DNA from: Litoditis marina
Lineage: Eukaryota; Nematoda; Chromadorea; Rhabditida; Rhabditidae
Assembly: GCA_964036275.1 (NCBI GenBank)
Contig: OZ038437.1
Span: 3,724,501-3,788,500 of the forward strand
Direction of reading: 5' to 3'
Length of the DNA stretch: 64,000 nt
Below are positions 33,701-45,800 of the stretch, one piece after another; position 1 is the first letter of the stretch; each line of letters begins with the position of its first letter. The translations under genes and the position numbers were made by a program. The notes beneath the pieces were generated by a model. That model was not told where the DNA came from. It worked only from the letters and a program-made list of their open reading frames with translations, and searched no databases.

Positions 33701-36700
33701 ACACGAGTAAGGTGCAACTATTTTCGAGGAAGGGCCACGTTTTTCGCTCAAAATGATGAAATAACTAAAACCTCGTGAAAATTGGACTTTGTTTTAGAAA
33801 AAGGCTAAATTTACTATTCTTCTAAATGAACAGGTCTTACACACCCGGTGGAAAAATGAATAGCGAGATAATATAAATATTTCTCATCAAACTGTTGAAT
33901 GATCAACGAAACAACGAACCAGCTGTGGCACTGTACAGCGAACCACCCGTGGGAAAAAAACCTTCTGTCGGATCTTTTACTGTTTTGTCCAGAACGTTCC
34001 TTAGTAACTGAAAATAAAATAAGATAAGTTCTCCATTTGAGAAATCAGATATTTGATGACATGAGAACCAAGTTCATAGAAGCTAGAAAGGCGGGATAGG
34101 GAAGAGAGATTCGTTGTGAACCGCGAGCGGGCAAACATTACACTGTTTTAAGAATCGTAACGGAGCATTGTTCGCTTCATTCATTCTATTTTTTTTTTGA
34201 AATTTGTCTGTCTTTACTATTACGAATACGAAAGTAGAAGTGCAGAAGGGTGTAATATTCTGCCCATACACCAGTAAAGTAGTCCAAATAGTCAGAACAA
34301 TTCGAAAAACGGACTACTTTATGGCCGAAACGAAGAAAATCGGTCTACTTTTGATGAAAAATTATAAATTTTCACGTGTTTACATCTGAAAATGAACTTT
34401 TTTCTGTCGTTTAGTCAGAGCTTACTGGTGTATGAAAATTGTTTCAAAGCGATAAACGAGAGAAATAATCACTTTTACACGGGTATCATTTTTAAGGTTA
34501 CGCTGTTACGCACATTCATTTTATGTACATTGGTATTCAACTATTTAACCTATGCTATGAGTCAAAGCCACCTTCCATGCCCAAAAGTGATCTCCGTCCC
34601 CGATGAAATAGGCGAGCATGACGAGTTGACCGAATGCATTCATTGTCATCACCCATTTGGTCAGTGTATAGCAGATGGTCAGAGAACAACGACCAAAGTA
34701 CGATCTGGAGAGTATAGTAAAATTAAAACTCCACCACGTACCGCAAACCGTGTTTGGAAAACAGATCAGTTGTCACATTACTAATTCAGCGGATAAGTAC
34801 TTTCATTGTTTTCAGTCAAGTTTGCTAATCGTGATCAAAAACAATAAACTAAAATATACTTTCTCCAGTAAGGAACCCGTTTTGTTCCAAATAGGTGAAA
34901 CCCAATTCCAATTTGGTCAGCTTTTTCTGACTATCCGGACAGGTTTACATGAGTGGCATGTGGCACATACGTAATATACCTCTATTTCGATATTGACTTA
35001 TGCTCACTTTCCCCTGATTCCGATGAAGGCATAGCCACTTTTTGGGGTAATGTTCAAGATTTTCGACACAATTGTAATGAAAACGTGCTTCGGAATTACT
35101 ACTCATGCCCGCTTTTTGGCTCATGCTCATTTTTTTTCTCGCCCCGATCCGGAACTATTTCACGCATGAGTGTGCACTCACTTCCTATTCTTCAGCTCCA
35201 GTGTGTCGGTGACAAACTGTGCCAGCGCCTTCAGTGAACTGCCCCGCCCGTCACCCATCTGAGAACGTAGCTTGCCAGCCTCGATCACCGCACTCTCCAC
35301 GTCTGGTCCTAAAATCATTAAAAGGAGTTATACAAAAAAACAATACTTTAATTATTAGCCAAACATAACTTTAGTATACTGAAAAGATGAAACTAGTGAC
35401 TGCGATAGGTAAAATAGGGATCCTTAACGAGAGGAATAATTCTCCGTTACTTTAGTATACGATATACAATTTGAGAAGTTGAGAAATCTTCTCTTGCCTT
35501 CCACTGACGAAAAGTGCCTAATCTTCAGTCTCTGGGCACTTGACCAGATACGGCTACGTGATTGACAGGGTTCAACCAATAACTATCAAAACGTACCGTG
35601 ACATACGAATGAGCCCATAAACTTCCACAACAGCTTTGGGAAGAGGAAGAACAGAGCTTGTAGGAACAGCACATACGGCACCCACTGAAATATAGATCTC
35701 CGAAAAGCAAAAACCAGCTATCTTTCTCTTTATATCGCGAATCGGGTAAACGTGAAAAAAATTTGGATGCAAAAACATAGTGTATTTTAGTGTATTTAAA
35801 AACATAGTAGTTTTACCTATTTCAACCGGAATACGGTTTTTAAGGATATTCAAACCATAGTGGTGGTGAGAAGCTGAATCCATACCATACCCTAAATGCC
35901 TCAGAGTTGTGACTTTTTCAAACAGGGGGGTTTTGCCCTCCCCCTCAACCATTATAAAGGGGTTTTGCCCTTAATTTATAAAATCGCTAAATCAGACAAT
36001 TTTTGAGGGGGGGGGGGGGGGGGGGGGTTTGCCCAAATCTTCGGACCAAAAACAGGGGGGTTTTTCTCAAAACGCTGAGCATTTAGGGTATGATCCATAC
36101 TCATGCATTACCTGATAATAGACAACCGTAGATGTCCATATGGCGTTCTCGTTAGCAATGATCGGTGATGTGCTGTCGTATGGGGTAGTACCTCTGAAAA
36201 TAGTTTTTGATCCTTTTGTTAGTTTTCGAAAACGAAAATTCAAAAATATCTTCATAGAATCCTCATAGTATTTTAGCGGGTTGTTTTTTATTGTTGTAGT
36301 CACACCGTACTGGTGTGTGAACACAACTCTTTGAAAATTTCCAGAAACTGTCGAAAACAGAGTACAGAGCCCGTACTCGTCAACATTTGATTTGGCAATT
36401 TGGCTATTCGGACAGATTTACTGGAGTTTGTGTGAAACAACGCACACCGTCAAGGGTCTCTCATTTTTCTGAAAGCTCGCGATACTCTCCCCTTGTTTAA
36501 GTCGCGTCACGACCCCTCCAAAAGAGTTCAAAACTAAGAAGATGTTCATCAATTTATGGTTTAATCACACTAGTTCTCACGACCCCCACTTTTCATAAGA
36601 ATTAGTTCGGAACCCCCCGTCTCCTAAGAGGTCCTGGTATGGTGTGTGAGTAGCCTCACCCGTGAGATGCGACTTTGGTGGCATGCGTGAACTTCCATTT

Positions 36701-37864
36701 CTTGATCTTCAGCTTGTCTTGAATGAAGCAGTAGTCGTGGTAATAGTCCACCCACGAATCTGCAACCATCGAGAATAACAAATATTCGAATGAACATCAT
36801 GATACTATAATTAATCTAAACAATTCGTTTAACAAAATACTAGGTGTGTGGTCAAACGAAATGCATGAATTGAACAAGAACCATACTCCATTCTCCATAC
36901 TAACTACAGCAGGGTTTTTCGTTTCCTTCAGAAACCCGCCTGTCCTTTCGCCAATATCGGAAAAACGTGCCCATTTTTTAGGCAAAATTAATTGTATATC
37001 ATTACTTCACAAAAAGTAATCAGTTTCTCGATATAAATATGATGAACCTTACTTATTTGGCATCAAAAAATGTCACGCTAGAGCACCTATGTTTTGCATG
37101 AAAGATGACACCTTACTGGTGTATGATGAAAAACTGACCGCTGCTCTCCTGTGGCGCTAAACATTGAATGGGGTTGCCGAAGTGCTGCTTGGAACCAGTC
37201 AGTAAGGCAAAGAAAGCGAGTATATAGACGGTGACACCAAAGTTGAGCCGATCTATTAAGTCTTCTGCGACGTAACCGTCAACCTGGAAGCATAGGTAAA
37301 AAGGGGTCCAACCGAGCTCTTCAAAAGTGAAGGTAGTCAGACCTCCCCTTGTTGCAAAAGTGAGGGGGGAGGGGGTAAAATTAGCATGCAATAGATGCGG
37401 CACCCCCCCCCCCCCATTGCGTAGCGAAAGTGAAGGAGGTCATCTGGTAACTCTTGTCAAAAAGTGAAGGTAGTACCATCTCAGGATGGCACCTTTTTAC
37501 CTATGCCTGGAAGTGAGAAAGCAAAAATTTATGCAAATAATTAACATGATCAATATGGAATATGGTCAAGCAAAGCCAGACTACATTCAACAATGACCGA
37601 AACACGAACAAGCCTACAGCCTAGAAAACAATGAACCAGCTGAACTCAGTTGAAATGCACAGTTAGACCTTACTTCAAAACTAGATTGAACTGTGATATG
37701 AATATAGCTGAGGCCCAGGCCAACACTATTTAAAATCTTAATTGTATAAATACTTTATGCCGGGGAAACGTGGATGATAACGCCACAAAACAAAACAGCA
37801 AACATATGAAGTCACACTCGCTCACCTTATTCAGTAAACTGAGAAGATCGGGGAGACCCAACAT
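30729..37864 (-). CDS. Innexin gap-junction subunit
   Basis: Exons: 37826-37864, 37139-37283, 36660-36759, 36112-36193, 35597-35684, 35182-35308, 34572-34704, 33937-34007, 33474-33717, 33106-33212, 32682-32783, 32189-32281, 31621-31714, 31277-31387 and 30729-30776, giving about 527 residues. Four membrane helices: VTVYILAFFALLTGS, YVLFLQALFFLFPKLLW, LTKWVMTMNAFGQLVMLAYF and YFWLLFVCVINLLSAIRYTV. The innexin signature YYQWVP precedes helix 2. Loop 1 has paired cysteines (QCLAPQ...HDYCF), and loop 2 ends in MQCVLMLNFINEKIY. The tail has DGILLLVFIN and HDLAQELW, typical of the family, then a Ser/Arg- and Pro-rich extension. Innexins form invertebrate gap junctions in the plasma membrane. The donor of 33937 and the acceptor of 33717 are weak. 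They were chosen to keep the second loop-2 cysteine, and an alternative acceptor at 33,674 exists. The last exon is tentative. I cannot say which inx paralogue this is. Confidence 0.85.
31118..31162 (-). pseudogene. Duplicate of the 3' end and donor of innexin exon 31,277-31,387
   Basis: The phrase aacgaacgtgtcattca plus c-gcggaagtgtg on the plus strand matches the exon end and its GTTAGTTGTAGT donor at 31,266-31,305. It lies about 150 bp further into the next intron. A small insertion disrupts the frame. Confidence 0.75.
34267..34434. mobile_element. MITE with tacaccagtaa inverted ends
   Basis: The ends are tacaccagtaa and ttactggtgta. The interior is shared with 22,368-22,536. The same terminal motif (ccttactggtgtatga) also appears alone near 37,110. 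Intronic in the innexin gene. Confidence 0.8.
35880..36095. mobile_element. Inverted-repeat element containing a G21 run
   Basis: The left end is taccataccctaaatgcctc. The right end is gagcatttagggtatgatcc. Inside are ggggttttgccc repeats and an uninterrupted run of 21 G at 36,007-36,027. It lies in an innexin intron. Confidence 0.75.
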
Positions 37865-37899
37865 AACATTCGACCAGGATGTATCTAAAAGAATATAGT

Positions 37900-39805
37900 T
37901 AGAAGGGCCTTTTCCAAAATGAACGATTTGCAAAAACACCGAAATAAGACCTTTCTAAAAATGGCAGCAACCAACCTCTAGCTTCGGTTCAACCGGTTTA
38001 CAATGAAGAGTAAAGAAGAATGGAGACTTTTCGCGAATTCACGAACGCTGGAAACAATACAAACTTGGAAGACCAAACGAAACACGCTAACGAAAAGTAC
38101 AAAACGAAAACTCGAAGAAAGAAAAATAAACAAAACCCACAACTTTTCGCAACTTTCAAGAGACAAACGACAATATACGTTGTTAGCAGTACTGAACACT
38201 AACGAAAATGAATACAACTTGTAAGAAACTTGAATTGATCAAACATGAAAACCGAATTTATTGATTGAATAATTATCTGAACCGGAAGTGATTTCTACCA
38301 ACGCAATACTGAAAATTGCGACTGGTAACTGCGCGGTTTAGGTAATGAGCGGGAAAATTTGAAATTCAAAAACTGAACTAGCAAGATTTCGGATTATCTA
38401 AATAATTTCGAAAATTTTACGTTTTTAAAAAGAGAAATTTGTAGGTGTATACTAAGTTTATAGCGAATGAATAGTTTTCTGGAACTTTTTTTCAAAAACT
38501 CAAAGACCGTTTAGACTGGCTACCTGGTTGGTTTTATACCGTACGTAGATCACTATTTGCCTTATGTAATAGCAAAACCGAAAAAACCAATTCTACATAC
38601 CCACTCGTTTCATTACTGTTTGCAAATAGTGTCCATTGGTGTTACACTGAACAACATGAACTTGTATCATATAGAACCAAGTTGTACAACAATAAACTGT
38701 TATCTCTTGCAAATACTATATCCCCAAACACAGTTATGTTTTAATTCATGAAAGCACACATATTGGAAACAATATATAAATAACTTTATTAAGGTATCTT
38801 CTACAAAATTATCATCTCCCACACCCTTCTTCTTCTCGAAAACCGTCTTTCTTGTGAAAATGAACACTGAGAATCTCTCCTTCACGAGATTCGTAGTTGG
38901 AAATCGAGTTGTAACAACTGATGCCGGTCGAGTTCGGAAACTGAAAATTGGAGACTGACACAAAAGTTGGTGAGAAAACTGTATAAACACTAACTCTTTG
39001 ACCTAAACTAACTGTCTTCTTTGGTATAATGAAAACAACAGATAAGTTGTCACAGTAGAATTGTAACTCCTGAATATACAATTTGAAGATTCCTGCTAAT
39101 CTAGTGAAAACATTGTTTCAAACTAATTAGACAATTTTGTGGTGGTCACTGTGAAAGAGTGTTTGATAGCATTTTTGATAAAGCTGAAATTAGCATTAGA
39201 AAACAGTAATTGAAAAGTTGGATGTCTACTGTAGGGGTCTGACTAGGCATGATGTGAACTATAGTGAGTGCCAAATTTCTATATTTCTGTCTCTCATCGG
39301 AATCGAACCTACGAGCAAGAGATTCGCAGCATCGCGCTAACCACTGTGCTATTAGAGCATTTGTCGCTCAAGCTTTGGCATCGAAGACATTTGTGCGTAC
39401 ACAGCGAATTAGTGAGATTTACAGTACCCTCCCGCCTTTCCGTTGGCACAACTATATAACCAACCTTACACCGTTCCGGACCCGGACATTTCATTCGATG
39501 CAGTTTTCCACTGCTGTGATAGACGTAAAACGTTTCGTGAAAACATTTATCGATTAAATCGTAATAATAGAAGTCCGTCGGCATACTTTCCATCATATAC
39601 TGCACGGACGGTTTCAACATCATTCTGAATAGTTGTTTCTGTCTTCAAGAAAGTCAGCATAAACAAATATAAGTTTTGCGTGCAGGAAAAACTCTATCTG
39701 AGTTTACATTGGTAGAAACGTATGTTGTAAGTATCTAAACTAAACAAAACAGAGTTCTCCCCAGCTTCTGTACGTCATTTTCTATTCAAAATTCAGAACC
39801 AAAAT
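37900..39805. other. Intergenic DNA between innexin and GT92 gene
   Basis: Holds the tRNA-like repeat at 39,258-39,460 and otherwise no element I recognise. The innexin promoter should be in the left part, before its TTTTAG acceptor at 37,885-37,890. Short open frames lack family features. Confidence 0.5.
39258..39460 (-). mobile_element. tRNA-like repeat, copy 3 of 4
   Basis: Runs from ctatagtgagtgccaaattt to cgttggcacaactata. The A-box-like and B-box-like segments are partly eroded (atcgcgctaaccactgtgct and ggaatcgaacctacg on the plus strand). The ctatagt outer end is intact at the left. Confidence 0.8.
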
Positions 39806-39810
39806 ATATT

Positions 39811-42800
39811 TTAAATTTTTATTCTTTCTACATATTCAAAATTGAGCGCGGCCACAAAGTTCAGGGGTTCTGACCCATCGTAACATGGTAACTTGGAGAC
39901 TTGAAGTATATGCCCTATCCAGCGCTCACATTTGATCGAAATACAATGCAACAGAAAATCTTCTTTTTCCCCCGAAATTCTACTCGAAAACTTCACAATG
40001 GGCCAAAAACGGACGTCTCTGACGACGATGAAGCAGAATACCAACCTCCTGAAATCCTTCTGAATCGCGGTGATATCGGCACTTTTGACCAGCGTTGGTT
40101 CGTCGAAAATTTGCCACCTCAACGCCGAATAAAAAGTGCGCTTCTCATTTTTGGCCCTCAATCTTCCGGAAGTTCGGTCCAACCGTTTGAGATGCGTGAT
40201 AGAGTTGGTGGTCGGCGGGACGTTGTATCTGAAGTATAGTCGTTATCATGGTTACGTGGACTACGTACAGGGACACTTCCGTTACCCTCCTCGAAATGAC
40301 TTGTACATTTTGTATAGTATTTCTATATCTGGTGGGTCTCATATATATTGTGTAGCTGTGTACGTATGTGGATCCTACCTTTTACTGAGCTATTACAGAC
40401 AAAACTCACTTCCGAAGTTAGGAACAGTGTTACACAATTTCCCGATGCTCTCATCACAAGTGAAAACGAGAATGAGAATGTATTTCAGGGAACTTTTAGT
40501 TGTTCTCTCCTAAAACATGTGTTTTCCCGCTAACAAATTTTGTGACGCAACCATGTAACGTAACCACATGCACGTGTAAGCCCCAACAAAACCGATACTA
40601 GTTCAACTTAAGAAATTAAATAAACTCGCTCATGAGTTCCGGGCGGAATGACTGAGGGCCAGTGAATCCAAGTTGAGTTGAGGTTTTCCGGTCGCGTTAC
40701 CAGTTTTCCGGTTTCATATTCGTCCTTCAGCTGGATGGAGTCAAACATTTCCACCAAAGAAAAGTCCTCGCCGCGAAGTTCTGAAAGATAGAGAAATCGA
40801 TATCAATTGATATCAATTCGACTATGGCGTGTACCGTGCTCAAACTAAAATGTATACTCGTTCACACCCTCAACACGACAGTTTTGTGGCCGGTTCGAAT
40901 ACCACACAAGGCAGATTTGAGAAGCAGTCGTGTGATCCACACTATAAACGCTACCGTTGCGTAGAACCTACTTAGCGACCTGGGTTACACTGGAGGACTG
41001 GAGACAAGCGTATCGATTACTCGTTTTGACCGTTATTTTGAATAGAAGTTCATTATTTTTTGAAGAAAAGAAATTGTGTACTGAACCAACGTCACAATAA
41101 ACTTTTAAACGTAACAATAGTGTCAAACAAGTCATCGAAGCAAAATAACATTAGAAATTCGACTCAATCCTTACTAGCTTGCACATGAGCGTTCCTCTTC
41201 GCGTAGTGAATATAGGCGATGTTCGATTGATGGTTAAAAAGGTGTTCGTATTCCTCGAAATAGGTTTTTCCCAGGCGAGGAAACAAAATGTCGTCCAAAT
41301 CAACGAAAGTTATGAACTTGGCGGATTCCTGAAGGAATTGGTCGTTATAGGGTGTGTCAAATGCCTACCTGCCGTTGCACAGCATAATATTGGAAAAGCA
41401 AGTGGTGGGACTTCGGGCGGGGTTCGAAACCGCGACTACCTGTGTCTAAGATGACTACGGTAAACCGCAACATGAAATAAGTAAAATACTATAATACCAC
41501 GATGCAACTTATGTGATTGTGACATACAGAGTGATACGTTGTCTAACCACCCATATTTGACTTCTGACCCCTACCTTATTGGCTTTGTGGGTTTATAAAA
41601 GTGCCTTTAATTCACAAATGACCCGTTTAATTCACAAATACAACTTGCAAAGTTCACTTACAACGGAAATCGACTACCCACCTTATATTGCAGCAGACAG
41701 TCTGTCTGAGCTGCCGCCTGATTTCGGAACTCGATATTGAGATTGGGGTTGAAGTTCTCTTCCGCAATAGACGGCAGTTCCACTCTCAACCAGGGTTGAA
41801 CGGTCAGATAGTTCTAGGAAGATTGGAAGGTAAACCAAAGGAAAAGATCAGTTATACATTACGATACTACAGGTAAGGAGTGACTCTGTGGTGGAGTGGA
41901 GAATTTGAACGAGAATGAAAATGCCAATAGAATCGATTTCAGAAGCCCTACATTGTAGGAAAGTGAAACAATTGTGAACATTCTTTATTGCGACTTGTCG
42001 AGTTAGGCCTTCAAATTTGTTTTTAGTGCTATTGAAGTACGTTTTACAAACCTCTTTCTCGTACTCCTTCATGAGCTCGAACAAGGGGGAGACCATGCTA
42101 CGCACATACAAATGCATGTGGGAGCCGAACCTGAAAAAGATAAAATTTTATCGAAATGAAGGTCAGCCTGATTACATTTTTTGTTATGACATTTTTATTC
42201 TTTTCCTGGACAGACAGCCACGGCGGTTTACACATGCAACCGGGTTGCATGCAACGAAAATGCAACCTGGTTGCAAGTGTAGAAAACTATTGGTTGCTTT
42301 CAAATGCAACCGGGTTGCTTTTCAAATGCAACCGGATTGCTTTCGAAATGCAACCAAATTTGCACTATTGGTTATGATAACTGATTTTGGTTGCATTTGA
42401 GAGCAACCAATGGTTACACATGCAACCCGGTTGCATTTTAACCAAAATGTAATTGGCGGACAGCCACTTGTGATTGGTTCGCGTGAAATGTTTCCTGCAA
42501 TCTATTAATTTCTGAGTGAACATTCGAGAAACACAGAAACCCACCTTCGATACGTGTGAACTGCGAAAAGGGCAATTTGCCACTGTTCATTTGCGAACAG
42601 AGGGGCGATACATGATACGACGTCGTACTTTTTCCGAACCGGTAGCGTGAACGGAACCTGAGTAAATTAAAAACAATTTCATTGAAACAAAAGCCATATA
42701 TTCGTTCGTAATACTTTCTGTTGCCATTGTGACTCCTACAGTACGATAACACAATTTCAGTTTGTACCTAAATGTAAATGGAAGATAAAACACGAATAAA

Positions 42801-45800
42801 AAACATCAAAAGCATGTAATGACAAAGTTGACAGGTTCTGTAGTTTGCACAGGCTTAGTGATTATTACAGAATGCGATGGCAAATGTTGAAATGGGAAAA
42901 CTACAATTTTCCCTTCCCATAACTTGCTGAATACTAGAAATCGTACCATCGCAAATTCGTGACCCGTCGATATTTCGAGCTTCTTCAGATTTGGTAGAAG
43001 GGGAACGGTGACCAACATCGAAATCCATTTGCAGGTATAGTGAGGGGTTATTCTGGAATACTTACATCATGAATAATTTAACAGTTTGTAGTTGAAAAGA
43101 GAGAGAGAGAGAGAGAGAGATAAGAGAGGGAAAGAGAGAGGGAGAGAAAGAGAGGAAGAGAGAGAGAAAAAGAAAAGAGGAAGAGAGAGAGGAAGGAAAT
43201 GTGGGAGAGAGTTTACCTCTGTAACTCAGTATCCACGACTATCCTCGAGCTGACATAGTAGGCGGCCAATTTTATAGTTTGTAGTGTGGTCACGTAGATA
43301 TCGTACGAGAGAGAAAAGAGAGAAGTGGGAGAGAGAAAGAGAGAAAATGATGGAGAGATTTTACCTTTGCAACTCAGCATCCACCACTGTCCGTGACCTG
43401 ATATTGTTGACAGCTAGTTTTATAGTTTGTAGTGTGGTCACGTTGATGTTGTACGCGAGAGAGAGAGAAGGGAGAAAGAGAGAGGGAGAGAGAGAGGGAG
43501 AGAGAGAGAAACTGTTGAACGTTACCTCTGCAACTCCGCATCCACCACTATCCGTGAACTGGCATTATAGGCGGCCAACTTTATAGTTTGTAATGTGGTC
43601 ACTGTTTCGTAGTCGCCCGTCAGTACAAGCGCGATCGCGTTGTCGCCTAGACTGAAAATGGTAGGTATCCAGTTTTTCCTCGGCTTCCCGCCAAGAGTCA
43701 GAACGATTGGCGCCAATTTTCTGCAATTGGCCAGCCACAAAGGCGAGAGCATGGAGGTCAATGAGGCCGTAGACATCTGCGTCTCTCTGACCTGTATACT
43801 CTCTTGTTGAGAGCGCTATGAACTTCCTTGCCCTTGCCTATTGGCAGAGACATTTCCAAGCCAAGCGAGGATGTTTATAGTGTCTTCCATTCCTAGTTAG
43901 ACTCGTGTAGTACGATTAAAGGACTTTCAGTCTGTCTAGATTACGTAAAGATTGATTCCAAAAAGTTGAAATAGAGGCGGTATTTACATACAAAGTCCCA
44001 AAAATTGATCTCACCTTTTCGACTGTTCGTAATAGTATGAAGAGATGAGAAATAGATCGTACTTTTCTCGTGGTAAAGTGATTTGTACGTTCACAAAGTG
44101 ATACCTGAAGGGATATTTTGTAGTCAAACAAAATGAGAGGTAATTCATGAAAAAGTGGGGACCCAACGACTGTGAGATTTGTCTTCTGCTGTGCGCCCCT
44201 TAGACAACTACTCTCAAATGGAGCAGCTACTGCTACAAAAACCGAAAAATACTAATATACTCAAGTATAACTGTTCATTACAAACATACAAAAGTCGTAA
44301 AATATTTTCTCAAACCTGTTAACTAGAATCTACAAGTCACAGCTGCGAAAGAGAGAACAACTGTTGAATAATATGACAAACGTTATAGCACCTAGAATTG
44401 AAGTAATGACAAAAAATGCCAACCATTGTGCACAAAACCAGGAACTCTATAATTGAGTACCTTGAGTTAACATCTGTGATTTGTAGATTCTAGTTAACAG
44501 GTTTGAGAAAATATTTTACGACTTTGTATGTTTGTAATGAACAGTTATACTTGAGTATATTAGTATTTTTCGGTTTTTGTAGCAGTAGCTGCTCCATTTG
44601 AGAGTAGTTGTCTAAGGGGCGCACAGCAGAAGACAAATCTCACAGTCGTTGGGTCCCCACTTTTTCATGAATTTTTCTATTTTTGTATACATGCCGTAGG
44701 TATGTAGAGAGGTGGTTTGATCTGTGCGGTGGTAAAATTGTTTTCTCAATTGACCACTTGTCAAGTATTACCATCATTCGAAGAAAATATGACATCAACA
44801 TTGCACTTCTGACAACTTACTTCATATGCCCTTCAAAATCCCAGAATACGTCATGTTTGAATGAAGTTTCATCGTGAATTGACCATTTTTAAGAAACTTT
44901 CAGCATTCGAAAACATATTTCACGTCAATTTTCTTAAACGTTGACGTCATCTGGCCTTCTGAATTCCAGAATAAGTCATATTTAGATGAAGTTTTATCGT
45001 TAATATACCATTTTTAAGGTATTTTCAGCATTTGAAAATATATGTGACGTCAACTTTGCACTTTGCAAAAATGACGTCATCTGGTCTCCAGAATCCCAGA
45101 ATACGTTACTCTTAGATTGAGTTTCACCTTTAATTGACCCTTTCTAAGATATTACCATCATTTGAAAATATATGTGACGTCAACTTTGCACTTTTCAAAA
45201 ATGACGTCATCCGAGCTCCAGAATCCTGAAGGACGTCAGAAGTAGAATACTTCATATTCAAAAAAAGTCACGATGGCATCATATTTCAATTTTCAAGCAA
45301 ATCGGTAATTGTTTCTCTAAGTTACAGTACAGTTTGAGTTGTCGACCGGACAGAGAGAGTGAGAGAGCGTGCTGAATGGAGAGACGCAGACGTTTTCTGA
45401 AAAATGTCTATAACTTTGTTTGAAACAATTTTTTCGCAAATTTATTTTGGTTCGCCAGGGTTTGAGTAGATATTACATCCCTTACACAATTTGCAACAAA
45501 ATCGGTTAAGTAGAAACCCTTGAACTGGGAATCTTCCCTTGTTTCGACTATGATGTCATCTGAGCTCCAGAATCCTCGATGACGTCATCAGTAGAAGACT
45601 TACATCTAAATCGATGTCAGTTCATGTCGTGGTATCATACTTCAAGTTTTACTTGAATTGGTTAGGACTGAGCTGAGTTATAACGCAATTTGATTTACCC
45701 CGACAGAGAGGGCGAGAGAGTGCACGAAATGAAGAGACGCAGAGACATTTTCAAAGACCTATAACTTGATGAAAAATAATTTTTTTCGAAAAAAAGTTTG

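Larger units (their letters stand above)
43085..43515. repeat. GA microsatellites interleaved with two exon fragments
   Basis: GA tracts at about 43,098-43,195, 43,301-43,350 and 43,456-43,512 alternate with the exon-like segments at 43,216-43,290 and 43,362-43,458. The whole forms a tandem repeat of about 150 bp whose first unit starts in the real exon at 43,526. Confidence 0.9.

Noticed and set aside
32700..37870. Polycystin-type channel for the multi-helix protein
   Set aside because: The YYQWVP signature, paired loop cysteines and QCVL...EKIY motif identify an innexin instead.
40136..40513. 125-codon plus-strand frame
   Set aside because: It lies opposite the C-terminal exon region of the minus-strand GT92 gene and shows no family resemblance.
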